A stretch of 64,000 bases of DNA, taken from assembly GCA_963837755.1 (NCBI GenBank), contig CAWIOP010000001.1:1116001-1180000 (forward strand), written 5' to 3'. Shown piece by piece: positions 8,540 through 16,316 of the stretch; positions within the stretch are counted from its first letter, which is position 1; every line of letters starts with the position of its first letter. The DNA comes from JADGHX01 sp963837755 (GTDB taxonomy: Bacteria > Pseudomonadota > Gammaproteobacteria > Steroidobacterales > Steroidobacteraceae). Position numbers and translations under genes: made by a program. Below the pieces are notes generated by a model. The model was given only the letters and a program-made list of their open reading frames with translations, made no database searches and was not told the DNA's origin.

Positions 8540-8755
8540 GAACGCGCCGATCCGGTGAATCCGCGCTGCTACTTCTCGACGTCGTCGATCTGCTGGCTGC
8601 TCAGGGCATTGGATATGCGGTCATCGGTGCTCTTGCCGCCTCCGTCCACGGAGCAGTGCGGGCTAGCATCGCTGGATCGAGACCTGTTGCATCGGCTTGC
8701 GAAAAAATTCGGGCGTGACGCATCGGAAGCGCTGCATCGCCTCCTGACGAGTTGA
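8536..8755 (+). pseudogene. Nucleotidyltransferase (MNT/AbiEii-like) with internal deletion and frame change
   Basis: The first part, starting at the GTG at 8536, reads LLLDVVDLLAAQGIGYAVIG then ALAASVHGAVRAS. This is the opening of a nucleotidyltransferase-like domain, where an aspartate-rich active site should follow. Instead the sequence jumps at about 8665-8675 to another frame that reads LDRDLLHRLAKKFGRDASEA and stops at 8755, a typical C-terminal helix of such proteins. The middle, including the DxD residues, is gone. It is therefore a remnant inside the pigment locus. Confidence 0.6.
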
Positions 8756-8775
8756 TCTGCCGCCGCCCGGGCTTT

Positions 8776-9780
8776 TCAGCTTTCGCCGTGCAGGCAATCG
8801 ATCTCAACGAGCAGCTCCGCCCGGCAGACATCGGCGTGGAGCACGATGTATTGCGTCTTCGGGGGCACGCGCTCACGCAGGAATGAGGCCACCTCGGGCA
8901 ACAGCGACTCATCGCGCAGATAGATCTTCAGCAGCGACTGCGGCCCCAGCCGCGTGGTGATGCCGGGCGCGGCTCCGGCCGCGCGCTGAAGCACGTTGGC
9001 GAGGTTCGTGAACGTCTCGTCCAGCTGGGCGCGCACGTCCCCGCGATGCCGGGACGCGTGCCCGACGATGCTCGCCGTGCCCGAGATCATCAGCAGCCGA
9101 TCCGACGCGAGCATGGCGCGCGAGAAGCTCGGCGGCGTGGGCCCGTACTCTCGCGGGTAGCGGTAAGCGCTGATCTGCCGCGGGTTTTCCAGCGGCACGC
9201 CCGGCGCGCGTCCAGCGAGCCAGTACACCTGCAGCGTGGGGTCTGCGTCGCGGCGGCCAATGCAGGTGGCGGCGGGGAAGCGATCTTCACGCAAAGAGTT
9301 CGCCGCACGCAGCCCGGCCGCGCGCCCCGTGCAGAACAGCTTGTAGCGCTCGTTGTCGCCATCGCCCTGGTTGATGCCGTCGAGGTAATTCCAGATGCGC
9401 AGCATGTTCGGGTGTCGGCCGCCGGCCAGGAAGCGGCTCAGCGCGGCGTAGGCCGCCTCGGCCGCGCCGGCGACGCCGCCGTAACGCCGCTCATCCAGCT
9501 CGATGGCGCCGAGCATGTGATTGGGGTCGGCGGCGTAGCGCACGATGCCGTCGAACCCGATGCTCACCGGCCCGCTGGCGTGCCACACCTCGATGATGTC
9601 TACGCCCAGGAGGGGCTTGAGCCCCACGCGAACACAGCGCGGGTCGTTGTGGCGCAGGGGCGTGTCGCGAAACACCACGGCGCCGAGCACGTCGCGGGGC
9701 AGTGGGGCATCCGCATTGAAGGGCCGATATTCGATGCGCGGCGTGGGCGCCGAGCGAAGGGCGGTGGCGACGTCAGGCAT
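8776..9780 (-). CDS. xanB2: Chorismatase, XanB2/FkbO/Hyg5 family (hydroxybenzoate synthase)
   Basis: A 334-residue protein of the chorismatase family, which has a RidA/YjgF-like fold. Conserved stretches include FRDTPL, the ISGTASIVGHASRHRGD region and the LKIYLRDE segment near the C-terminus. These enzymes hydrolyse chorismate; the XanB2/Hyg5 branch gives 3- (and 4-) hydroxybenzoate. 3-Hydroxybenzoate is the known xanthomonadin starter, so this gene links shikimate metabolism to the pigment. It is transcribed against its neighbours and has its own upstream region. Product choice between the branches cannot be read from the sequence by eye. Confidence 0.85.
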   Translation of the reverse strand: MPDVATALRSAPTPRIEYRPFNADAPLPRDVLGAVVFRDTPLRHNDPRCVRVGLKPLLGVDIIEVWHASGPVSIGFDGIVRYAADPNHMLGAIELDERRYGGVAGAAEAAYAALSRFLAGGRHPNMLRIWNYLDGINQGDGDNERYKLFCTGRAAGLRAANSLREDRFPAATCIGRRDADPTLQVYWLAGRAPGVPLENPRQISAYRYPREYGPTPPSFSRAMLASDRLLMISGTASIVGHASRHRGDVRAQLDETFTNLANVLQRAAGAAPGITTRLGPQSLLKIYLRDESLLPEVASFLRERVPPKTQYIVLHADVCRAELLVEIDCLHGES

Positions 9781-9795
9781 GCGTTTTACGTGGCC

Positions 9796-9999
9796 TCAGG
9801 CGCTGCGCGCGCCCGCATCCTGCCGGGTGGTGCCGCCCTCGAAGCTCATGGAGGGCAGCTGTCGCCGCTGCTTCCAGCTCGCGAGCGACTCGCGCCAGTG
9901 GGTTGTCCCCTTGCGGGCGAGCAGCGCCGCGACGGTCGAGCCGGCCGGCCCGCCGCCGACGACGAGAACGTCGCTGGACGTGTCGAGTGCGTTGATGGT
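9796..9999 (-). pseudogene. FAD-binding oxidoreductase remnant (halogenase-type N-terminus)
   Basis: On the minus strand DVLVVGGGPAGSTVAALLAR is a clear FAD-binding Rossmann motif, as at the start of halogenase-like oxidoreductases. It breaks off after LARKG into about 35 unrelated-looking residues and stops at 9796. No usable start codon precedes it; an ATC sits where an ATG would be expected before NALDTSSD. I read it as the two ends of a larger flavoprotein gene joined by deletion. It may be the leftover of a third pigment-locus halogenase. Confidence 0.6.
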
Positions 10000-10093
10000 G
10001 AGACCAGCCCCCGGGTGCCGATGAGAGAAATATACCTGTGTGATAGCATTTGCGCCCCTTAAGGTCTCCCCGGCGATTCGTTCCCGTTCACCC

Positions 10094-10366
10094 ATGCCCG
10101 CCACGCAATCGCCTGCCGAGCGCGAGCTCGCCGAGCTGATCATCTCCGCAGTCAATCTCGAAGCCGTCGTCGCCGCCGACCTCGACCCCGAGGCGCCGCT
10201 GTTCGGTGCCGGCCTCGGGCTCGACTCCATCGACGCCCTCGAGCTCGCTCTGGAGATCTCCAGGCGATACGGCTTCCAGCTGCGCTCCGACGACGAAGAG
10301 AACCGCCGCATCTTCGCGTCGCTGCGCTCACTGTCGGACTACATCCAGAAAAACCGAACCACCTGA
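10094..10366 (+). CDS. Acyl carrier protein (second, aryl polyene cluster)
   Basis: A 90-residue acyl carrier protein with the phosphopantetheine motif GLDSIDALEL; Ser45 is the predicted attachment site. It has the long acidic helix II typical of polyketide carrier proteins. The ATG at 10094 is preferred to the upstream frame opening at 10040, which adds an unconserved lead. It begins the second plus-strand pigment segment, followed by a secreted protein, a KS, a KS-like protein and a halogenase-like enzyme. Confidence 0.88.
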   Translation: MPATQSPAERELAELIISAVNLEAVVAADLDPEAPLFGAGLGLDSIDALELALEISRRYGFQLRSDDEENRRIFASLRSLSDYIQKNRTT

Positions 10367-10391
10367 TTTCGTCTTCTCTAAGGAGGGTCCC

Positions 10392-10793
10392 ATGGCTCGC
10401 AGTCTCGCCGCTCTGTTGTTCGTTCCGCTCGCCTTCATGCTCATGGGCGCCCGCGTCGGCATCCTCGTCGACCCGGAGCCCATCTCGGTGCCCACCGGCA
10501 TCGCCGCAAGCGAAGTCGCCAAGGCCATCAAGGTCGGCATCGTTCGCCGCGGCTGGGTGGTCTCGAAGGATGAGAACGGCCAGATCGATGCCGTGCTGAA
10601 CGTTCGCACCCACACGGCGCGCGTCGCCATCCCGTACAACGCCAAAGAAGTGCGCATCAAGTACGTGTCGAGCGACAACCTCGACTACTCCGAGAAGAAC
10701 GGCGAGCGCCACATCCACGGCAACTACATGAAGTGGGTGCGCAACATGCAGGCCGACATCCAGCGCGAGTTGCAGCTGCTCACCATCAAGTAG
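10392..10793 (+). CDS. Small exported protein of unknown function (aryl polyene cluster)
   Basis: A 133-residue protein with a typical Sec signal peptide (MARSLAALLFVPLAFMLMG) and a mixed alpha/beta mature part. It has a very strong ribosome-binding site (AGGAGG at 10380-10385, 6 bases before the ATG). The mature region GIAASEVAKAIKVGIVRRGW suggests a compact periplasmic domain that may bind pigment or lipid, but I know of no characterised relative. Position between an ACP and a KS suggests a role in pigment handling on the periplasmic side. Confidence 0.75.
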   Translation: MARSLAALLFVPLAFMLMGARVGILVDPEPISVPTGIAASEVAKAIKVGIVRRGWVVSKDENGQIDAVLNVRTHTARVAIPYNAKEVRIKYVSSDNLDYSEKNGERHIHGNYMKWVRNMQADIQRELQLLTIK

Positions 10794-10816
10794 CGCGGGC
10801 TCACTTGACGGGCCGC

Positions 10817-12046
10817 ATGCCCATGCGCGCTGATGCGCTTTCCATCGCGGCCTTCACCGCCTCGTGCGCCGCCGGTAGCGGGCGGCGCGCGATTCTCGAT
10901 TCATTGCGCGCCCGGCGCAGCGGCCTCACCGCCAACGACTTCACGGAAAGCCCGCTCGATACGTTCATCGGGCGCGTGCCCGGCATCGAGTCGCAGCCGC
11001 TGCCGGCGGAGCTTGCGCACTGGGAGTGCCGGAACAACCGCCTCGCGTGGCACGGGCTGCAGCAGGATGGTTTCTTCAACGCCATGCGGGCGGCACGGGA
11101 AAAGTATGGGCCGGGCCGCATCGCGCTGGTGCTGGGCACTTCCACGTCGAGCATCGGCGCGACGGAAGAGGGTTATCGGCGTCTCGGGCCCGATGGCCAG
11201 TATCCCGAAGAGCTGCGGCGGCCCGCCGTGCACACCGTGCATTCGCTGGGCAGCTTCGTGCAGCAGGCGCTGGGGCTCACGGGCGTTTCGGTCACTGTGG
11301 CCACCGCGTGCTCGTCCAGTGCAAAGGTGTTCCCGCAGGCCGAGCGGCTGATTCGCCTCGGGCTGGCCAATGCCGCCGTCGTGGGAGGCGTGGATACGCT
11401 TTGCTACAGCGTGTTGTTCGGCTTCAACGCGCTCGAGCTCGTTTCAGCGGAGCCGTGCCGGCCGTTCGATCCGGCGCGCAAGGGCATCAGCCTCGGCGAG
11501 GCTGCAGGGTTCGCGCTGCTGGAGAAAACAGGTGCAGGCGAAGCTCGCGGGCCGCGCCTGCTCGGCTATGGCGAGTCGAGCGATGCGCATCACATGTCGT
11601 CGCCACATCCGCAAGGGCTGGGCGCGCGCCATGCCATCCAGGATGCGCTGACGCGCGCCGGCCTCGCGCCGCACGACATCGACTACATCAACCTGCACGG
11701 CACGGCGAGCCAGAAGAACGACGAGGTGGAAGCACGCATCGTCGCGGAGCTGTTTCCGCAAGCCACGCGCGCAAGCTCAACGAAGGGCTGGACGGGCCAT
11801 GCGCTTGGAGCTGCGGGCATTCTCGAAGCGGTGATCTCGCTGCTGTCGCTGGAGCACGGCTTCACGCCCGGCACGCTGAACACGCGCGAGCTGGATGCGG
11901 CCTGCGGGCCGCAGATTCGCCTGGAGAACGGCGACGGCGCCGTGCGCAACGCCATGAGCAACTCGTTCGGCTTCGGCGGAAGCAACTGCGTGTTGCTGTT
12001 CGGCGGGGCGCGGCCGCACGCGCGTGCCAGCGTGAGCGGCGCATGA
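10817..12046 (+). CDS. Beta-ketoacyl-ACP synthase (FabB-like, aryl polyene KS)
   Basis: A condensing enzyme of about 409 residues with an intact triad: Cys165 (ATACSSSAK), His294 (NLHGTAS) and His328 (TGHALGAAG). It resembles the FabB-like KS of aryl polyene clusters that may handle priming or later elongation. The ATG at 10817 (MPMRADAL) is chosen because the protein becomes family-like right after it; the ATG at 10823 is an alternative. Its stop overlaps the ATG of the KS-like gene (ATGA), consistent with a KS-partner heterodimer. Confidence 0.88.
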   Translation: MPMRADALSIAAFTASCAAGSGRRAILDSLRARRSGLTANDFTESPLDTFIGRVPGIESQPLPAELAHWECRNNRLAWHGLQQDGFFNAMRAAREKYGPGRIALVLGTSTSSIGATEEGYRRLGPDGQYPEELRRPAVHTVHSLGSFVQQALGLTGVSVTVATACSSSAKVFPQAERLIRLGLANAAVVGGVDTLCYSVLFGFNALELVSAEPCRPFDPARKGISLGEAAGFALLEKTGAGEARGPRLLGYGESSDAHHMSSPHPQGLGARHAIQDALTRAGLAPHDIDYINLHGTASQKNDEVEARIVAELFPQATRASSTKGWTGHALGAAGILEAVISLLSLEHGFTPGTLNTRELDAACGPQIRLENGDGAVRNAMSNSFGFGGSNCVLLFGGARPHARASVSGA

Positions 12047-12894
12047 GCAACCGCCAGCACACACTCTATATAGAAGGCATCGGGTTCTGGGCCTCGCGGC
12101 TGCCGGGCTGGGAATCCGCGTGCAGCATCTTGCGCGGCGAAGCGCCGGCGCCTGCAACTGCCAAAACGCGGCCCGCGCCAGCGCTGCTGCCCCCAGCAGA
12201 GCGACGGCGCGCGCCGGATACCGTTGCCGTGTCGCTGGAAGTGGCGGCGCGTGCGTGCGAGATGGCTCGGCGCGACCCCAAATTGCTGCCAAGCGTGTTT
12301 GCCTCCACGCATGGCGACCTCGCCATCAGCGACGCCATCTGCGACACGCTCGCGAAGACGCCGTCGCTCACCTCGCCCACCAAGTTTCATAACTCCGTGC
12401 ACAACGCAGCGGCGGGGTACTGGACAATCGCCACTGGCTGCCTGAAGCCCTACACCTCAGTGAGTGGCTACTACTACACGTTCGGCGAAGGGCTGCTGGA
12501 GGCGGCGTCGCAGGCATTGAGCGAAAACACGCCGGTGCTCTTGGTGGCATTCGATATCGAAGCTCGCGGACCGGTGGGCACCATGCAGCCGAGCCGCGGC
12601 GTGTTCGCGGGCGCGCTCGTGATTTCGCCGGAGGCGAGCGAACGTTGTGTCGCGCGGCTCGTGTTCGAAGTTCGTGAAGAGGCGCAGCTGCAACCAACGA
12701 GCGCTCGCGCGCAGAACGCCGCGCTGGTGGAAGGCAATGCCATGGCCAACGGGCTGCCGTTGTTCGAAGCGCTGGCAGATGGTGTGGAGCGCCACCTCGT
12801 GCAGGCGCTGGCTGCGCAGCTCGGTCTTCGCATGCATGTCACGCCGGCCGCGGCCGCGCACGGAATTCCGCAAGACCTCCAAGAGAGGGCGTAA
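12043..12894 (+). CDS. Beta-ketoacyl synthase-like protein (chain-length-factor type, ApeC-like)
   Basis: A 283-residue protein related to the N-terminal half of ketosynthases (ketoacyl-synt_2 family). It keeps the fold-typical stretch KFHNSVHNAAAGYWTIATG but shows no reactive cysteine in the usual place and no C-terminal His motifs. Such truncated partners pair with a full KS in aryl polyene systems and act as chain-length or stability factors. It is translationally coupled on both sides: ATGA with the upstream KS and TAATG with the downstream flavoenzyme. Confidence 0.8.
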   Translation: MSNRQHTLYIEGIGFWASRLPGWESACSILRGEAPAPATAKTRPAPALLPPAERRRAPDTVAVSLEVAARACEMARRDPKLLPSVFASTHGDLAISDAICDTLAKTPSLTSPTKFHNSVHNAAAGYWTIATGCLKPYTSVSGYYYTFGEGLLEAASQALSENTPVLLVAFDIEARGPVGTMQPSRGVFAGALVISPEASERCVARLVFEVREEAQLQPTSARAQNAALVEGNAMANGLPLFEALADGVERHLVQALAAQLGLRMHVTPAAAAHGIPQDLQERA

Positions 12895-14558
12895 TGACAG
12901 TTTCTTCGAAGTCGCAGGCGGACATCGTAATCATGGGCGGCGGACTCGCGGGCCTCACCCTCGCCCTGCAGCTGCGGCAGCGGTTCGAGCGGCTCGACAT
13001 CGTGGTGCTGGAGCGCCTGCGCCATCCGGTGCCCGAAGCCGCGCACAAGGTGGGCGAGTCGTCGGTGGAGATCGGCGCGCACTACTTCGACACCGTGCTC
13101 GGCCTCGAGGAGCATCTCACCAGCCATCAGCTCAAGAAGTTCGGCTTCCGCTTCTTCTTCTCGGAAGGCGCCGAGCGGATCGACCAGGTGACGGAGCTCG
13201 GCGCGAGCCGCTATCTGGCCACGCCGAGCTATCAGCTGGATCGCGGCATCTTCGAGAACTACCTGGCCGGGCACGCGAAGGCGCTCGGTGTGCGGTTCAT
13301 CGATGGGGCGCGCGTCGTGGCCATCGTCATGGCGCACGAGCGCGCGAATGGCGAAAGCAACGCGGCGCCCGAGCCTCACGAAGTCACCTACGAGCGCGAC
13401 GGCGTCGACCACGCCATCTGCAGCCGCTGGCTCGTGGATGCCTCCGGCCGCGCCGGGCTCATCAAGCGCAAGCTCGATCTCGCGCAGCCGAACGAGCACG
13501 ACGCCAACGCCATCTGGTTCCGCATCGATGCGCGCATCGACGTGGATGAGTGGTCCACGGATGAGCAGTGGCTCAACCGTTGCGACCCGCCCTATCGCTG
13601 GCTCTCCACCATCCACCTGTGCGGCGAAGGCTACTGGGCCTGGCTCATTCCGCTGTCGTCCGGCTCACACTCGGTGGGCATCGTGGCGGATGCCAACATC
13701 CACCCGCTCAAGACGATGAACAGCTTCGAGCGCGCCATGGAGTGGTTCGCGAAATATCAGCCGCTGCTGGCGCGCGCGCTCCAGGACAAACGCCACCTGC
13801 TGCAGGATTTCGTGGCGCTCCGGCGCTTCTCCTACGGCTGCAAGCAGGTGTTCTCCGGCTCGCGCTGGGCGCTCACGGGGGAGGCGGGCGTGTTCCTCGA
13901 CCCGTTCTATTCGCCGGGCAGCGATTTCATCGCCATCTCCAATACCTACATCACCGAGCTCATCGCGAAAGACCTCGCGAACGAGCCGTTCGCGCCCTAT
14001 GCGCGGCTCTACGAGCAGTTCTATTTCTCGTTCTATCGCAGCACCCTCTCGCTCTACACCAACCAGTACGCCCTGTTCGGCGATCCGGAAGTGCTGCCGG
14101 TGAAGGTGATCTGGGACTACACCTATTACTGGGGCGTGCTCTGCCAGCTGTTCTTCCAGAACCGGCTCACCGATGTCACGGTGATGTCGCGCATGCGCGC
14201 GGAGCTGTCGCTGTGCATGGGGCTGAACGAGGCGCTGCAAAAGCTGATGCGCGAGTGGTCGCGGGTCAGCGCGAAGCGCAATGGCGCACTGATGCTCGAC
14301 CAGGCGAGCCTCGACTGGTTCGCGCAGCTCAATCGCGGGTTACGGGACGAGCTGGATGAGGAGGGCTTCAAGGCGCGCCTGCGTCACACCACCGCGCAGC
14401 TGAAAGCGCTCGGCGCGGAGATCGCGCTTGCGGCGCTGGCGGATCATCCGCAGCTCGACGTGTCGGCAGTGCGCGAGCTGCTGGGGGAAGATCTTTCACG
14501 CCTCGCCGGGTCGATGCTGTTTCCGGCGAGCCAGCGCAGCAGGCCGGCGGCGGCATAG
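12894..14558 (+). CDS. Flavin-dependent halogenase-like oxidoreductase (second, long form)
   Basis: A 554-residue flavoprotein. It has the FAD motif GGGLAG near residues 15-20, GESS at 54-57, Lys82 within KFGFRF, and WAWLIP at 248-253, which matches the halogenase WxWxIP signature. The segment LTGEAGVFLDPFYSPGSDF is the conserved FAD/substrate wall of the family. It is about 140 residues longer than the enzyme at 3379, mostly at the C-terminus. The two may act on different ring positions or one may do a different oxidation; family level only. It is translationally coupled to the KS-like gene. Confidence 0.85.
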   Translation: MTVSSKSQADIVIMGGGLAGLTLALQLRQRFERLDIVVLERLRHPVPEAAHKVGESSVEIGAHYFDTVLGLEEHLTSHQLKKFGFRFFFSEGAERIDQVTELGASRYLATPSYQLDRGIFENYLAGHAKALGVRFIDGARVVAIVMAHERANGESNAAPEPHEVTYERDGVDHAICSRWLVDASGRAGLIKRKLDLAQPNEHDANAIWFRIDARIDVDEWSTDEQWLNRCDPPYRWLSTIHLCGEGYWAWLIPLSSGSHSVGIVADANIHPLKTMNSFERAMEWFAKYQPLLARALQDKRHLLQDFVALRRFSYGCKQVFSGSRWALTGEAGVFLDPFYSPGSDFIAISNTYITELIAKDLANEPFAPYARLYEQFYFSFYRSTLSLYTNQYALFGDPEVLPVKVIWDYTYYWGVLCQLFFQNRLTDVTVMSRMRAELSLCMGLNEALQKLMREWSRVSAKRNGALMLDQASLDWFAQLNRGLRDELDEEGFKARLRHTTAQLKALGAEIALAALADHPQLDVSAVRELLGEDLSRLAGSMLFPASQRSRPAAA

Positions 14559-14634
14559 GCACGGACACTGGCGCCATGAATCGACGAGTCCCGGAAACCG
14601 AATCGCATCCGCGGCGCGCGGCGAGAATCGCACG

Positions 14635-15885
14635 ATGAGCCATTCGCCCCTGCTGCTGCAGCTCGTGATCATCCTAGGCGCCGCGCGCCTGCTCGGGCTC
14701 GTGTTGCGCAACTTCGGGCAGCCGGCCGTCATCGGCGAGATGGCGGCGGGCATCGTGCTCGGGCCCATCGTGTTCGGCGCCGTGGCGCCGGAGCTCCATG
14801 CGCAGGTCTTCGAGCCGGCCTCGCGCGGCGCGCTGGAAGGGTTGTCGCAGCTCGGCCTCGTGCTGTTCATGTTCATCGTCGGGGCGGAGCTGCGCCTGCC
14901 CACCGGCGTGCGCTCGCAGATTGTCGCGGCGAGCTGGGTGGGCGTGCTGTCGGTGTTGTTGCCCATGGGGCTCGGCATCGCCATCGCATTTCCGCTCTAT
15001 CCTGTCGTTTCGTTGCCGGGCGTTTCGTTCTGGCCGTTCGCGCTGTTCATGGCGGCCGCCATGTCCATCACCGCGTTTCCGGTCATGGCGCGCATTCTGA
15101 AAGACCGCGGCGAAACGCAGACAGCGATCGGCCGGCTTGCGCTCACGTCCGCCGCGGTGGCGGACGTCATGGCGTGGATCATGCTCGCGCTCGTCGTCGT
15201 GCTGGCGAGCAGCGCGCATGACTGGAACGCGTTCGTTCGCCAGATCGGCGGCGTGCTGCTGTTGACGGCGATGATCTTCGGCCTTTTCAGGCCGCTGATT
15301 GCGTGGCTGCTCTCGAAGTATGCGAGCGACGGCCGGCCGGCGGGCGCGCTGCTCGCGGCGTTGCTCATCGGCACGTTCGCCTGCGCCTACGGCACCGGCT
15401 ATCTCGGGGTGCATCCAGTGTTCGGCGCGTTCCTGTTTGGCGCGTGCCTGCCGCGTGATGATCGCCTTCTGCACTTGCTCATCGAGCGCATCGAGCACGT
15501 GGCGGTCCTGGTGCTCATGCCGGTGTTCTTCGCGCTCGCGGGGCTCAACACCACGCCGGATGCATTCGTGGGCGCGGGGCTGGCCGGGCTCGGCCTGATT
15601 CTCGCGGCCGCCATCATCGGCAAGATCGCCGGCGCGGCCCTGGGCGCGCGCATTTCGGGCCAGCCGTGGCGCGAGTCGCTGGCGGTGGGCTCGCTCATGA
15701 ACGCGCGCGGGCTCATGGAGCTCATCGTGATGAAGGTGGGCCTGGACATCGGCGTCATCGGCCAGGATCTCTTCACCATGCTGCTCGTGATGGCGATTCT
15801 CACAACCGTGATGACGAGCCCACTGCTCACGTTGTTCTCGCGGAGCCGGCGCGCCGCATTGGATTCAGAGCAGCCTGTGCCCTAG
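14635..15885 (+). CDS. Monovalent cation:proton antiporter (CPA2/Kef family)
   Basis: A membrane protein of about 416 residues with roughly 11-12 hydrophobic segments. LGPIVFG, FMFIVGAEL and the SVKD-like conserved helices of the Kef/CPA2 Na+(K+)/H+ exchangers are recognisable, but there is no C-terminal nucleotide-binding (TrkA-N) domain. It would exchange a monovalent cation for protons across the inner membrane. The ATG at 14635 follows a 76-base gap after the halogenase-like gene. It is convergent with the dehydratase gene and overlaps it by 4 bases. A direct role in pigment formation is uncertain. Confidence 0.8.
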   Translation: MSHSPLLLQLVIILGAARLLGLVLRNFGQPAVIGEMAAGIVLGPIVFGAVAPELHAQVFEPASRGALEGLSQLGLVLFMFIVGAELRLPTGVRSQIVAASWVGVLSVLLPMGLGIAIAFPLYPVVSLPGVSFWPFALFMAAAMSITAFPVMARILKDRGETQTAIGRLALTSAAVADVMAWIMLALVVVLASSAHDWNAFVRQIGGVLLLTAMIFGLFRPLIAWLLSKYASDGRPAGALLAALLIGTFACAYGTGYLGVHPVFGAFLFGACLPRDDRLLHLLIERIEHVAVLVLMPVFFALAGLNTTPDAFVGAGLAGLGLILAAAIIGKIAGAALGARISGQPWRESLAVGSLMNARGLMELIVMKVGLDIGVIGQDLFTMLLVMAILTTVMTSPLLTLFSRSRRAALDSEQPVP

Positions 15886-16316
15886 CCGCGCGCGATGATC
15901 GCGGCCCGGCCGGTCGCAAGGGTTTCGCCGCCGTGCTTCACTTCGAACGAGTATTGCCAGCTCCCCGCGCTTTCCAGCAGGCGTTGCGCGCTCACTTGAA
16001 GCTCGCCATTCAGCTGGTCGATGAAATCCACGTTCAGCTTCACGTCTCGCAGCGAGACCAGAAACCCGGGTTGCGCAACACGACCGTCGGCCTGCGCCGA
16101 GAGGCCGCCATGTACGGCCATCGCCTGCGCACCGTATTCGCACAGGTGAATGGCGCGCAGCCGCCCGCTGAGGCGCAGCGGGTTGTCGGCTGCACGGTGC
16201 GTGCTCGTCGCTAGCACGATGTGGTTCTTATCCCATTCGATCACGCGATCGAGCAGGCACATGGCGCCTTGATGCGGAATCAGCGCCGCGATGGTGTCAC
16301 GCCCGAGCATGCGCAC
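15882..16316 (-). CDS. 3-hydroxyacyl-ACP dehydratase, hotdog fold (ApeP-like)
   Basis: A 144-residue hotdog protein. It contains LIPHQGAMCLLDRVIEWD, the histidine-bearing motif seen in FabA/FabZ-like dehydratases of aryl polyene clusters, and a central helix HLCEYGAQAMAVHGG. It should remove water from the 3-hydroxyacyl intermediate to form the polyene double bonds, together with the ApeI-like protein at 20256. It is the last gene of the six-gene minus-strand operon and overlaps the MMPL exporter gene by about 20 bases. Confidence 0.8.
   Translation of the reverse strand: MRMLGRDTIAALIPHQGAMCLLDRVIEWDKNHIVLATSTHRAADNPLRLSGRLRAIHLCEYGAQAMAVHGGLSAQADGRVAQPGFLVSLRDVKLNVDFIDQLNGELQVSAQRLLESAGSWQYSFEVKHGGETLATGRAAIIARG

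Noticed and set aside
8372..8755. Functional toxin-antitoxin pair
   Set aside because: The nucleotidyltransferase part lacks its active-site middle and changes frame, so the pair cannot be active as it stands.
9998..10046. Promoter before the second ACP gene
   Set aside because: AT-rich TATACC and TGATAG stretches are present but no -35 box lies at 15-19 bases, so I do not call it.
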